Numbered from the stretch's first letter, positions 7,320 to 16,852 are shown. The stretch is 62,318 nt of DNA from Alishewanella longhuensis (GCF_014653435.1 NZ_BNAO01000008.1:1-62318), one strand, 5' to 3'. Notes: generated by a model from the sequence alone, not told the origin. A program made the numbers and translations.

Positions 7320-8426
7320 ATGGCTCTACAAGACGATATTTTGCTTGATATTCAGAACAATAAAATACCCGTTGTATTTTCATGTCGGCAGTTGTGCCAC
7401 ACCCCGCACAGAGACGGCTCATTTTTGGTAGGTAAAAATAGTTATAAACTATCCACTCTGCGCACTCATACAGCAAATTATTGCGAATGGGCTTCGGGTG
7501 AGCCGAAAGGTTTCAACGTAAAAAATGGTGCTGATGCGTTATTCATATTTGAGAGTAAAGGCCGTTATCGTTTAAAGATTCATCGTGATTTGCCGTTTGA
7601 AGCAGAGCAGAACGATAGTGATGATATTTATCAGGATGAAGAGGCTGTATTGGTTGAGCTTCCTGCTCGTAAAGCACTTAACGCTCAATCGCTATTAGGG
7701 TTTATTGCAGATTATCTAGCTTTTGTGCCTTATCAAAGATATTTCAAACGAGAGCGAAACTATTTTCCTGTGGAACCGGTGGTGGGTATTGAACAGCGTT
7801 TGCAAAGTTATTTTTGGCCGCGCATATCGGATACTTGGCATAAAAATACCGAGCTATTGAATCAATTTGAGCAACGCTTTAAAGCGTTAAAACCGGACTT
7901 AACCCACGCTGGAGCGGGCACTGCGCTTCGTCAGTTATTTTGGGAAATTTGTGATTGGGGCGGAGTTAAAAGGCCGCAGCTATCTGAAGCTGAGTTGCAG
8001 CAGCAGGTAGTATCGGTATGTGACAGCATAATTAAGCGAAAGTCGGTTCGTCGCAGTAACATTATTAATAGCGCTTATACCAAGCTGTACGCTATCGCCA
8101 TGCCTGATGACTTTGTTATTTATGACTCCAGGGTTGCAACAGCCTTAACCGGTATTCTGGATAAACAGATGCCCGTGTTCAGTCATTCACCTGACTGGTC
8201 TGACTATAGCGCCCTTGGCTCAGTAAATGGCAGAGGGGGTTCCAGACCTAGGGAGTATGAATGGCGCTGGCCTAATGGTTATGGTAGTTGGAAAGCACAA
8301 CTCGCTGCGAATCGTCTTTGTTGTGATCTTCGGGATTACATTAATCAGAACAAGCAGCGATATAGCTTAAGCAAAGACATCACCCTACGAGAGCTTGAAG
8401 CCATACTGTTTATGGAAGGGTATTAA
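7320..8426 (+). CDS. Hypothetical protein (368 aa) in WYL/AAA module
   Basis: The protein starts at an ATG behind AAAGGA. I do not recognise the family. An N-terminal beta-rich part (residues 1-105) carries two cysteines in FSCRQLCHTP and a KNSYKLSTLRTHT block. The C-terminal part (about 190-368) is helical, with SIIKRKSVRRSNIINSAY and a conserved-looking PDDFVIYDSRVA stretch reminiscent of helical DNA-glycosylase-like folds, followed by a glycine-rich RGGSRPREYEW turn. The context (WYL regulator before, tandem AAA+ ATPase after) suggests it is the recognition or effector part of a three- or four-gene system. The role is inference only. Confidence 0.7.
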   Translation: MALQDDILLDIQNNKIPVVFSCRQLCHTPHRDGSFLVGKNSYKLSTLRTHTANYCEWASGEPKGFNVKNGADALFIFESKGRYRLKIHRDLPFEAEQNDSDDIYQDEEAVLVELPARKALNAQSLLGFIADYLAFVPYQRYFKRERNYFPVEPVVGIEQRLQSYFWPRISDTWHKNTELLNQFEQRFKALKPDLTHAGAGTALRQLFWEICDWGGVKRPQLSEAELQQQVVSVCDSIIKRKSVRRSNIINSAYTKLYAIAMPDDFVIYDSRVATALTGILDKQMPVFSHSPDWSDYSALGSVNGRGGSRPREYEWRWPNGYGSWKAQLAANRLCCDLRDYINQNKQRYSLSKDITLRELEAILFMEGY

Positions 8427-8555
8427 CATCATTCAGTTAAGACGTGTTTTAACTAAACCTGGCGGTTGTTTAATTTTGTTAAGCAAAACCGGACAATTTT
8501 CAGTCATGCGGTTTGCCAACTAAATTACAATGTATTGAGGGGGTTAGCCCTTTCT

Positions 8556-8584
8556 AGGGTTGTATCAATCAATGATACAACCCT
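8556..8584. promoter_or_regulatory. Perfect 12-bp palindrome upstream of the tandem AAA+ gene
   Basis: AGGGTTGTATCA (8556-8567) and TGATACAACCCT (8573-8584) are exact inverted repeats around a 5-base spacer, ending 37 bases before the ATG at 8622. There is no T-run, and the arm length and spacing fit a dimeric repressor site. The WYL protein encoded upstream is the obvious candidate ligand-responsive regulator. Confidence 0.6.
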
Positions 8585-8621
8585 CTGCTACAATCTGCGC
8601 CCAGTCAAAGATGGAGGGGAT

Positions 8622-10676
8622 ATGGAGCAGATTTTTCTAAAAGGTGACCAGGCAAACACCTTAGTCGTCAACCCGATAATTTCAACAGATCTGGCCATTG
8701 CCGTTCGTTGGTTAATTAACATCCAACAACATTTTTGCCGGTATCGCTGCGAAAAAGTGCTTACGGGACTTGGCGTGCCTGATGAGCTGGCGTTTGCCAT
8801 TTTTACTGAAGAAGCTGACCTAAATTACAACGCTATTATCAACCTGCTTGATACCTTTATTGCTAACCGTCCGCCTTTAGCGTTGGATAAAAATATTCAA
8901 GTGTTTGGCACCAAGATTGGTTTAACACCTATTGAGATTGCGGTATTCCGGTTTGTCCTGATAGCGCGCAATTGGGTAGGAATTTTTAATGATGTGCGAA
9001 ACGCCAGATACTATTCATCTAGCAACGATACGTACGAGATCCTGGCAAATTGTATTGGTGCTGACTTGTACGATGTTGAATTAGCCTTACACGACAAATC
9101 GTCCCTTGCTTTATGTGGCTTGGTTAAGCAGGAGAGGGGGCATACCTTTATTGATCATTTTAGAACAATGAATGTATTCGGAAAGCTCTTCTCAGACAAT
9201 TTTAATCCGCAAAGCTTACTGGAACAATTTTGCACACGCATTAGTAAGCCGGAGCTGAACATATCCGATTTTGATTATTTAACTGAGCAAATGGCCTTAG
9301 CGTCAAAATTAATTTCAGCCGCCATAAATCTTAAACAGCGTGGTTGCAATATTTTGATTTACGGCCTGCCTGGTACAGGCAAAACAGAAATCGCTAAGCT
9401 GCTTGCGTATCAAAACTCGCAGCAGGTAACCGGCGTTAGCGCTGGATTTGAGCAAGAGGTTTATGGTGCTAAATCCAGATTAAATGCACTTTTAATGTGC
9501 CAAAAAATTTACGGCGCAAATGCAGAGCATGTTGTGATACTGGATGAGGCTGACGATGTGCTACCCAGTCAGATTGGTATTTTACTGGGTAATGCCGATG
9601 CGCAAAAACTGGCGATAAACACCATTTTAGAAACGAATAATTGCCCTTGTATCTGGATTTGTAACAGTATTAGGCAGTTCGATGCAGCACAGCTGAGACG
9701 TTTTAGCCAGATTATCCCTGTAAACGTACCACCAAAGAAAACCCGGTTGAAAATTGCCCAGCGTTATTTGCAAAACACGGGGGTATCGGCAGCCTATATA
9801 GATGAGCTTGCTGCAGATGACAATGTCACTCCGGCGTTTTTAGCGAGACTCTGGGCTAATAATACTGTTCTTGGCGAGATGCCGCCTTTACAAAAAGAGC
9901 GGTATTTCGACTTAATCTTAAACCCTATGTTAGAGGCACAAACAGGGCGGAACCGCATTAAGCCTGCAAAGAAAAGTATTCGCCCTGAGTTATATAACAG
10001 CGATTATTCGGTTTCTAAATTAACCAACTATTTAACTCAAGCCGCTGATTTAAAGTTATGTATCTATGGGCCTCCCGGAACCGGTAAAACGAGTTTTGCC
10101 CAGTATCTAGCCGATCAATTAGGACGCCCCTTGCTGCAGAAGAAAGCAAGTGAATTGCTAGGTAGTTATGTGGGCGAAACCGAGCGTGCGATTGCCAAGG
10201 CGTTTAGCCAAGCACAAAGCGATAACGCAATTTTGCTGCTGGACGAGGTTGATACATTAATTGGCCATCGAAACCAGGCAGAGCAGCATTGGCAAAAAAC
10301 CATGACCAATGAGCTACTGATGCAACTCGATCACTATCAAGGCACTTTGGTATGCACTACCAATTTTATTGAACAAATCGACGCTGCAGCGTTACGCCGC
10401 TTTGATGTAAAAGTGCAACTTAGCTTCCTAAAACCTGAACAAGCAAAATGCTTGTTTGGCGAATGTGTTAAAGCGTTTGGTTTACCAGCACCTTCATCTT
10501 CACTTCTGGCTCGTTTAGAAGGCATGCAGCTTACGCCAGCCGATTTTGAGCTTGTCAAAAAACAAATGCGATTCAGTCCGATTGAGTGGGTTGATGTGGA
10601 TATAGTTCTAAAAGCATTGCAGAGAGAGTTAAGTTTACGAGCGACAAATGTTCGTAAAATTGGATTTGTTTATTAA
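8622..10676 (+). CDS. Tandem AAA+ ATPase
   Basis: This 684-residue protein holds an N-terminal domain of about 220 residues and two AAA+ modules. Module one has Walker A GLPGTGKT (Lys254) and Walker B ILDEADD (Asp308). Module two has GPPGTGKT (Lys489), LLLDEVD (Asp541), and an arginine-finger-like ALRRFD after a CTTNFIE sensor-1 segment, all typical of classical-clade AAA remodelers such as Vps4/spastin-like proteins. Two intact ATP sites suggest an oligomeric motor or unfoldase. I chose ATG 8622, which has GGAGGGG directly upstream and lies after the palindrome; an open frame extends 52 codons further up but would place the operator inside the gene. The 179-residue gene follows after 39 bases. 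Confidence 0.85.
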   Translation: MEQIFLKGDQANTLVVNPIISTDLAIAVRWLINIQQHFCRYRCEKVLTGLGVPDELAFAIFTEEADLNYNAIINLLDTFIANRPPLALDKNIQVFGTKIGLTPIEIAVFRFVLIARNWVGIFNDVRNARYYSSSNDTYEILANCIGADLYDVELALHDKSSLALCGLVKQERGHTFIDHFRTMNVFGKLFSDNFNPQSLLEQFCTRISKPELNISDFDYLTEQMALASKLISAAINLKQRGCNILIYGLPGTGKTEIAKLLAYQNSQQVTGVSAGFEQEVYGAKSRLNALLMCQKIYGANAEHVVILDEADDVLPSQIGILLGNADAQKLAINTILETNNCPCIWICNSIRQFDAAQLRRFSQIIPVNVPPKKTRLKIAQRYLQNTGVSAAYIDELAADDNVTPAFLARLWANNTVLGEMPPLQKERYFDLILNPMLEAQTGRNRIKPAKKSIRPELYNSDYSVSKLTNYLTQAADLKLCIYGPPGTGKTSFAQYLADQLGRPLLQKKASELLGSYVGETERAIAKAFSQAQSDNAILLLDEVDTLIGHRNQAEQHWQKTMTNELLMQLDHYQGTLVCTTNFIEQIDAAALRRFDVKVQLSFLKPEQAKCLFGECVKAFGLPAPSSSLLARLEGMQLTPADFELVKKQMRFSPIEWVDVDIVLKALQRELSLRATNVRKIGFVY

Positions 10677-10715
10677 TTAATTTTCATCAAACACTAAAAT
10701 TAAGGGAGTTTAGAC

Positions 10716-11255
10716 ATGTCATATACGATAAATGAGCATCGCCATCGTTTTGCAGCTTGGGCAGCAGGCAGAGCCGCAAGTGTGAATGGATGTCGTTTTA
10801 CTGTTGAAGATGCAAAGATTATTCTTGAACGGAGCGCTATGGTTGATCTTATTGCTCATCCAAATGATTTACCAATTCCTTTGGAAATGGATAGCTTTCA
10901 CAGGTCGTGGCGTAACAAAATTATATTAGAGGCTGAAAAGATAGGTTTAACAAATTTCACTCATGGTGTGGCTGCTAAACTTATAAACATTTATTTGAAA
11001 GCAGCGTTTGTGTGTGGTGGTTACCATGAGCATGAAAGGGTGAAAGCGTTACATCCTCCGATAGACAGTGTGTTATTAGACGAACTTTACAGTAAAAATA
11101 CTGGTGGATTAAAGAAAAATTGGTCTCTTGCTAGAAAGATACGATGGTCAAAATTTAACTCAGATGAATACGAAGCAGTGATTTCCGCAATCAGAAAAGT
11201 GAATGGTGATCGTGCGATGTGGGAAATAGAGAAATTTTGGCGAGGATATCAATAA
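10716..11255 (+). CDS. Hypothetical protein (179 aa) paired with the AAA+ ATPase
   Basis: An ATG behind AAGGGAG starts this soluble, helical, basic protein. Noticeable parts are AAWAAGRAA-like alanine and arginine helices at the N-terminus, a central YLKAAFVCGGYHEHERV segment, and a C-terminal WSKFNSDEYEAVISAIRKV block. Two histidines and a cysteine in the centre could bind metal. I do not recognise the family. It is the last gene of the module, 39 bases after the ATPase and just before a hairpin terminator, so it is probably co-expressed with and functionally tied to that ATPase. Confidence 0.65.
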   Translation: MSYTINEHRHRFAAWAAGRAASVNGCRFTVEDAKIILERSAMVDLIAHPNDLPIPLEMDSFHRSWRNKIILEAEKIGLTNFTHGVAAKLINIYLKAAFVCGGYHEHERVKALHPPIDSVLLDELYSKNTGGLKKNWSLARKIRWSKFNSDEYEAVISAIRKVNGDRAMWEIEKFWRGYQ

Positions 11256-11305
11256 GTTAGTATGGCCCTCTAATTTGGATAGACTGTATAAGCTTTTAAT
11301 CGATA

Positions 11306-11333
11306 CGATGACGATTTTTATTAATCGTCATCG
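11306..11333. terminator. Hairpin terminator closing the first module
   Basis: CGATGACGATT and AATCGTCATCG form an 11-bp perfect stem with a TTTATT loop, followed on the plus strand by TTGTTCC. Its place 50 bases after the last gene of the run supports a terminator. Confidence 0.6.
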
Positions 11334-11788
11334 TTGTTCCACCTTTGATGAATAAAAATAATAAATGCATGTTGTGATTTTGGGAGCTGTAGCCCATGCT
11401 CAGCCTCAAGACATTTAAGAACCTTATGAAGTGCTCAATATATATTTAACTCATTAGCACCGAATGAGTAATGGCCACTGATTAACTGTTCGGCTGGTAT
11501 GTCAAGGAGTAGTTTGGTTATATTTCGTAGAGACCACCGAAAAAAAATACACTGACTCAAATGGTAAGCCTCAGAAGCGTCAAAATGTACAAAGAGCCAG
11601 CTCGGTAATCAAGTTTATGCACTTTTTGTTGGTGGCATGTATGACCAGGTTGCAGTTAGAGAAAAGTATTGCATCTCAGATTGCTTGTAAAAATAATTAC
11701 AATTCATAAAAAGTGTTACCTTTTCCAGCTGGTGCCGAAAACGATACGCTGTTAGTATTCAGTGGTAGAGTATTGCTATGGCGTGTTT
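11334..11788. other. Gene-free stretch before the CARF-sigma54 activator
   Basis: About 450 bases, AT-rich in the first half. One plus-strand frame near 11535-11706 stays open for over 50 codons with a lysine- and glutamine-rich reading but has no start codon or ribosome site, so it may be a relic. No tRNA, terminator or convincing promoter is seen; the activator promoter must lie here but cannot be pinpointed. Confidence 0.4.
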
Positions 11789-13285
11789 ATGAAAATTCTT
11801 ATTTCCTGGCTTGGTAAAACTGATGTCGACAATATGCGGCAGAATAAAATGGCCTCTATTGCAACATTGGCAACAAAGCATAATCATACATTTGACGACA
11901 TTATTATTCTCGCCAATAGCTGGCAAGAGCACTGGAATCAATATGAGAGCTGGCTAAACAAGCGCTTGGCAGTTTTGGGGCGGCCTGATGTGGTAAAAAT
12001 TTTTTCTCAGTCACTCAGTTCGCCAACCAATTATCAGGCTGTGGCTAATGCTATGCAGCGTAACCTAGAGCCACTTGCTAAAGCCGGTAACGAGATATTT
12101 ATCAACCTGACATCAGGCACGCCTACCATGACAGCTGTGTCAGTGTTGCTGGGTAAAGGGATTTATGGCTGCCACTTTTTACAAACCGCACCTGATAACA
12201 GTATTGAAGACGTAACAATCCCGTTTGATTTTGCTGCTACCTATGCCAGGGTTGCCCGGCATAACATCTCGGCAAGAGTGATGTCAGGCCCGGCTTTTGC
12301 GGGTGCATTTAATACCTTAACCGCAAAATCAGCGCCTATGCAGGCTGTTATCAAGCAAGCCAGTAAGCTTGCAGTAACCGAGCTGCCCGCATTAATACTG
12401 GGTGAAACCGGCACCGGTAAAGAGGTATTGGCAACCGCTATTCATGCCGCCAGTAACCGAAGTAACAAGCCACTTAAAACCATAAACTGTGGGGCACTGC
12501 CTGAAAACCTGGTCGATTCCATTTTATTTGGTCATGTTAAAGGCGCGTTTACCAGTGCAGATAAAGATCATGCTGGTTTATTTGAACAGGCCGATGGGGG
12601 CACACTCTTTTTGGATGAAGTGGGGGAGCTTACACAAGCAGCACAGGTAAAATTGTTGCGCGCATTACAGCAGGGCGAGATAACCCGTGTTGGTGGCAAT
12701 AAAACCATTCAGGTTGATGTGCGCATTATTGCCGCTACGCATCGGCCACTTACTGCTATGATGGCCAATGGCGTTTTTCGTGAAGACTTGTTTTACCGCC
12801 TAGCCGTGGGTGTTATTGAAATGCCACCTTTAAGAGCTCGACGCGAAGATATACCACAGTTAGTTGAGCAAATTTTGGCAGAAATCAACAAGACGTTTGC
12901 CAAATTACCAGATTATAAAAGTAAAAAAATTAGCAATTCTGCAATAAAGTTTATAGAAAATCATGCCTGGCCAGGTAATATTCGTGCATTATGGAATAGT
13001 TTAAACCGTGCTGTACTCTGGGCAGAAAGCGATGAGATTACGGTGCAGGATCTACAGCAAGTTATGCTTTCTGTAGAGCAATCGGGCACTTCGGAGCAAA
13101 ACGTTCCTAATTTAGTTGCGGGATTTGACGTGCAGCAATATATTGATGCTATTAAAGAAAAATATGTTTTAGCGGCGCTGGAAAAATCGGGCGGTAACTT
13201 ATCCAAGGCCGCTAAATTACTTGGGCTAGCTAATCACCAAACGCTGAGCAATTGGATTAAAAAGTTAGGTATTGAGGCCGAGTAG
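11789..13285 (+). CDS. CARF-domain sigma54-dependent activator (RtcR-like)
   Basis: This 498-residue protein is a bacterial enhancer-binding protein. Residues 1-155 form a CARF-like Rossmann sensor, with the first strand KILISWLGKTD and the ligand-loop motif LTSGTPTMTA. The AAA+ sigma54-interaction domain follows, with Walker A GETGTGKE (Lys211), a GAFTSA loop (252-257) where GAFTGA is canonical, Walker B LFLDEVGEL and the conserved FREDLFYRL. The C-terminus is a Fis-type helix-turn-helix (LSKAAKLLGLANHQTLSNWIK). RtcR of the RNA-repair operon has the same layout, its sensor responding to RNA ends. The gene directly precedes hsdR with a -24/-12-like sequence between them. The start at 11789 was chosen on homology of the first strand; the ribosome site is weak. 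Confidence 0.9.
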   Translation: MKILISWLGKTDVDNMRQNKMASIATLATKHNHTFDDIIILANSWQEHWNQYESWLNKRLAVLGRPDVVKIFSQSLSSPTNYQAVANAMQRNLEPLAKAGNEIFINLTSGTPTMTAVSVLLGKGIYGCHFLQTAPDNSIEDVTIPFDFAATYARVARHNISARVMSGPAFAGAFNTLTAKSAPMQAVIKQASKLAVTELPALILGETGTGKEVLATAIHAASNRSNKPLKTINCGALPENLVDSILFGHVKGAFTSADKDHAGLFEQADGGTLFLDEVGELTQAAQVKLLRALQQGEITRVGGNKTIQVDVRIIAATHRPLTAMMANGVFREDLFYRLAVGVIEMPPLRARREDIPQLVEQILAEINKTFAKLPDYKSKKISNSAIKFIENHAWPGNIRALWNSLNRAVLWAESDEITVQDLQQVMLSVEQSGTSEQNVPNLVAGFDVQQYIDAIKEKYVLAALEKSGGNLSKAAKLLGLANHQTLSNWIKKLGIEAE

Positions 13286-13303
13286 TAAGTTAAAAACAAA
13301 GAT

Positions 13304-13318
13304 TGGCACCGAATTTGT
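13304..13318 (+). promoter_or_regulatory. Candidate sigma54 (-24/-12) promoter for the restriction operon
   Basis: TGGCACCGAATTTGT has the -24 element TGGCAC and a -12-like TTGT at the correct 10-base spacing from GG to G. It deviates from consensus at the last base of the -12 GC (T instead of C). The predicted start would lie near 13330, about 17 bases before the hsdR ATG. It sits just downstream of the gene for a sigma54 activator. Confidence 0.5.
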
Positions 13319-13346
13319 ATTACAGGGATATTAGGAATAAATTGGA

Positions 13347-16300
13347 ATGAAGCAATCGATGAATTTTGAGTTTTTAAGAAAAAATTGGCCAGAGCTTGCT
13401 GATTTTGGTGCATACGCGGAAGAATACGCGTTTAGCGATCCTCAAAGTGCATTGATTAAACTGCGCTCTTACGGCGAGTTTATGGTGAATTTCATTTATC
13501 AAACGCTCAAGTTGCCATGCCTGCCTAAAGCCTCGTTTCACGACAAGTTAGTGGGGGCTGATTTTGTCCTGTTAGCCGACGCTGCCATTTTGGATAAATT
13601 CCACATCATTAAAACGCTGGGTAACAAAGCGGCGCACGAAAATAAAGGCACCGATAAAGATGCGGTGTTTGCGGTAAAACAATGTTACCAGTTAGGCGCA
13701 TGGTTTTATTGTAGCTACCACCAGGCCAAACCCGATGTGATACCCGCCTTTATCGAGTTCACAGCCGATGTCTCACCAGCCCATAACTTAACGAAAAAGC
13801 TCGAACAAAAAGAGGAGCTTTACCAGCAAGCCATGGCGGAGCTGGCACGCCAGCAAGAAGCCAATGAAAAACTGCTGGCAGCAGCGAAACAAACTGTTGT
13901 TGTGCGCAATGAACCCGCTTTTACCGCCTTTGCTACCAATAGCCAAACCGTTATCAACACCTTAAACCTGAACGAAGCAGAAACCCGCAAATACCTTATC
14001 GATTTAGAGCTGCGTGACGTGGGTTGGGATGTTGGTGATAACAACAAGTCGACTGAACAAGTCGGTCAGGAAATTGAAGTTAAACATCAGCCAACCCAAA
14101 CCGGCAAAGGCTATGCGGATTATGTGCTGTGGGATGATGATGGTTTACCTCTTGCCGTAGTGGAAGCCAAGAAAACCGCCAAAGACGCGCGCCTTGGTAA
14201 GAAACAAGCTAAAGACTATGCTGATGCCTTAGAAAAGGATTTCGGTCAGCGCCCAGTGATGTTCTACACCAATGGTCACGACATCTACATTTGGGACGAT
14301 GTGCAGGGCTATCCGCCGCGCAAAATCTATAGTTTTTATTCCAAAAGCTCATTACAGCATCTGGTGAAGTTTCAGCGCGTTGAAAAGAAAAAGCTCTGTG
14401 AGGTCGCTATTGATACCAGTATCGCTGGCCGTCGTTATCAGTTAGAAACGCTTGCGCGTATTCATGAAACTTTTGAGCAAAAACGCCGTAAGGCTTTGGT
14501 GGTACAAGCCACAGGCACCGGCAAAACGCGGGTATCAATTGCACTGACTAAGTCACTGATGGATGCCAAATGGGCCAAGCGCATTCTGTTTTTATGTGAT
14601 CGCAAAGAACTGCGTAAACAAGCCGACAAAGCCTTTGTTGAGTTCCTGGGCGTTAAGCCTTATGTGGTTGGCAAAAGCGATAAAAAGTATCAGGACACCG
14701 CCCGGATTTTTATTGCCACTTACCCGGGCATGATGGGCATTTATGAAAAGTTTGATGTAGGGTACTTTGACCTTATCATTGCTGATGAATCGCACCGCTC
14801 AATATATAACGTTTTTGGTAACCTGTTTAAGTACTTCGACTGCCTGCAAGTGGGCCTGACGGCAACACCGGTAGAAATGGTATCGCGCTCTACCTGTAAG
14901 TTATTTGAGTGTGACTACAAAGAACCAACGGCCAACTACCCGCTGGAAAAAGCTATTGAAGAAGGCCATTTGGTACCCTTTGAAATTGTTAGCATGACCA
15001 CCAAGTTTATGCGCGAGGGTATGAATCAACGTTCCTTAACTGACGAACAGATTGCAGAGCTAGAAGCGCAGGGCGAAGATCCTAACGAATATGAATTCGA
15101 GTCTACCGACATTGATAAAGCGGTGCTTAATAAAGATACTAACCGTCAGGTATTGCGTAATTTGATGACCAACGGCATCAAAGACAAAGATAATCAATTA
15201 ATCGGCAAAACCATTATCTTTGCCCGCAAGATTGATCACGCGCTTCTATTAAAAGACTTATTCGACAAGATGTATCCGGAGCTCAGTAAGAGCTTTTGTG
15301 AAGTTATTCACTCGAAGGAGGATCGTGCCGAAGCGTTAATTGATCAGTTTAAAATCACGGAAGAAGAAAAGGCCAAAGATCCTTCGTTGCCTGACCCCAT
15401 CACACTAGCGATTTCGGTAGACATGCTGGATACCGGTATCGATGTCCCCAGTGTGGTGAATCTGGTATTTGCAAAACCTGTTAAGTCGAAGGTGAAGTTT
15501 TGGCAAATGATTGGCCGTGGCACCCGGCTTTGCAAAGACTTATTTGGCCACGGTAAAGACAAAACCCGTTTTTTGATTTTTGACCACTGGAACAACTTTG
15601 ACTACTTCGAGTTTTATTACGAAGAAGTTGAGCCATCCAATAGTAAATCGCTGGCGCAAAAACGCTTTGAGCTGCGGTTGCAACTGGCTGAAATCGCATT
15701 GAAAAAACTCGAGCTATCAGCGTTTGATATGGCGATTAACCTGGTGCAACAAGACATCAAATCGCTGGATACCCGCAATATCAACATCCGTGATCAGTGG
15801 CAGCTAGTTGAACAGCTGTCTGATCTTAAATTATTAAAGCAATTTGCCAAGCCCACCATCGCTATGCTGGAAACCACCATCGCGCCACTGATGGATTGGC
15901 TGCTTTTAAATGGCCAAAGTAAAGCCTTTCGCTGGGATTGTTTAATCGCACAAACGCAAACCGAGCTGATAAACAACCCGCAAGCGATTGCCGAACTAAA
16001 ATTTGAAGTTCAAGCCGTGCTGGAAAGGCTGCCGAAAAACGTGGCGCAGGTACAAGCCAAGGCCATCGAAATTAAATTCCTGATGGATGACAGCAATTGG
16101 CAAAGCATCAGCGTTGCTGTGCTGGAGCAACATCGGCTGGCGCTACGCGAAGTGATGTATCTGCTGGAAGGTGAAATTACACCGCCCAATCCTGGCCCTA
16201 AATATACCGATGTCAAAGAGGAATATGCGGATATCGAATACCAGGTTAGAGCCGCCAATATTTATACGGTGGATTACAAAATCTATCAGCAAAAAGTACA

Positions 16301-16763
16301 GGAAGTGCTTGAGCCCATCTTTGACAGCAACCCGGTTATCCAAAAAATTCGCCAAGGTAAAGCCGTCACATTAGAGGAAATTGCCCAGCTAAACGGTATT
16401 ATTCACGCCAAATACGCCGATTTGGATATCGAAACCTTAAAAACCTTCTATCCCGATACTACCGAGCCACTGGATAAGTTACTGCGTAGCATTGTCGGGA
16501 TGGATGCCCGCTACATTGAGCAAAGCTTTACCGCCTTGTTACAACATCATCGCATGCCGCCGCAAGCTATGCGGATCATCGATATGTTGATAGGCCATAT
16601 TGCCCGCAGTGGCGGCATTAAAATGGCTGATCTCGATCAGGCACCTTACAACAAAATCTATGAAGGCATTTTAGGCAGCTCCGAAGGTGACGTGTTCTCG
16701 TTCTTAAAAACCTTCGAGCTACCAGCGCCATTAACCAAAGCCGAAATGGCAGCGAAAATATAA
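13347..16763 (+). CDS. hsdR: Type I restriction endonuclease subunit R
   Basis: This 1138-residue protein is the motor and nuclease subunit of a type I restriction complex. An N-terminal DUF4145 (HEPN-like) segment contains GNKAAHENKG. A coiled coil follows at about 145-190, then the HsdR nuclease domain with E-x-K in VVEAKKTA, and a two-domain SF2 helicase: motif I ATGTGKT, DESH box in IIADESHRS, motif III-like GLTATP, and motif VI around MIGRGTRLC. The C-terminus matches the EcoEI-R C-terminal domain (SFTALLQHHRMPPQAM), pointing to the type IB branch. It is full length and apparently intact. The start is a guess between ATG 13347 and ATG 13359. hsdM follows after 89 bases. Confidence 0.95.
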   Translation: MKQSMNFEFLRKNWPELADFGAYAEEYAFSDPQSALIKLRSYGEFMVNFIYQTLKLPCLPKASFHDKLVGADFVLLADAAILDKFHIIKTLGNKAAHENKGTDKDAVFAVKQCYQLGAWFYCSYHQAKPDVIPAFIEFTADVSPAHNLTKKLEQKEELYQQAMAELARQQEANEKLLAAAKQTVVVRNEPAFTAFATNSQTVINTLNLNEAETRKYLIDLELRDVGWDVGDNNKSTEQVGQEIEVKHQPTQTGKGYADYVLWDDDGLPLAVVEAKKTAKDARLGKKQAKDYADALEKDFGQRPVMFYTNGHDIYIWDDVQGYPPRKIYSFYSKSSLQHLVKFQRVEKKKLCEVAIDTSIAGRRYQLETLARIHETFEQKRRKALVVQATGTGKTRVSIALTKSLMDAKWAKRILFLCDRKELRKQADKAFVEFLGVKPYVVGKSDKKYQDTARIFIATYPGMMGIYEKFDVGYFDLIIADESHRSIYNVFGNLFKYFDCLQVGLTATPVEMVSRSTCKLFECDYKEPTANYPLEKAIEEGHLVPFEIVSMTTKFMREGMNQRSLTDEQIAELEAQGEDPNEYEFESTDIDKAVLNKDTNRQVLRNLMTNGIKDKDNQLIGKTIIFARKIDHALLLKDLFDKMYPELSKSFCEVIHSKEDRAEALIDQFKITEEEKAKDPSLPDPITLAISVDMLDTGIDVPSVVNLVFAKPVKSKVKFWQMIGRGTRLCKDLFGHGKDKTRFLIFDHWNNFDYFEFYYEEVEPSNSKSLAQKRFELRLQLAEIALKKLELSAFDMAINLVQQDIKSLDTRNINIRDQWQLVEQLSDLKLLKQFAKPTIAMLETTIAPLMDWLLLNGQSKAFRWDCLIAQTQTELINNPQAIAELKFEVQAVLERLPKNVAQVQAKAIEIKFLMDDSNWQSISVAVLEQHRLALREVMYLLEGEITPPNPGPKYTDVKEEYADIEYQVRAANIYTVDYKIYQQKVQEVLEPIFDSNPVIQKIRQGKAVTLEEIAQLNGIIHAKYADLDIETLKTFYPDTTEPLDKLLRSIVGMDARYIEQSFTALLQHHRMPPQAMRIIDMLIGHIARSGGIKMADLDQAPYNKIYEGILGSSEGDVFSFLKTFELPAPLTKAEMAAKI

Positions 16764-16852
16764 AGAAAGTTCCAAATATATACCAAAACCGAATTTGCTT
16801 TAGCACCCTTGCTAAGCGACAAATAAGTGAAACAACCAATAAAGAGATTTTT

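Noticed and set aside
11535..11706. Open frame rich in Lys and Gln before the CARF-sigma54 gene
   Set aside because: No start codon or ribosome site in frame; treated at most as a relic.
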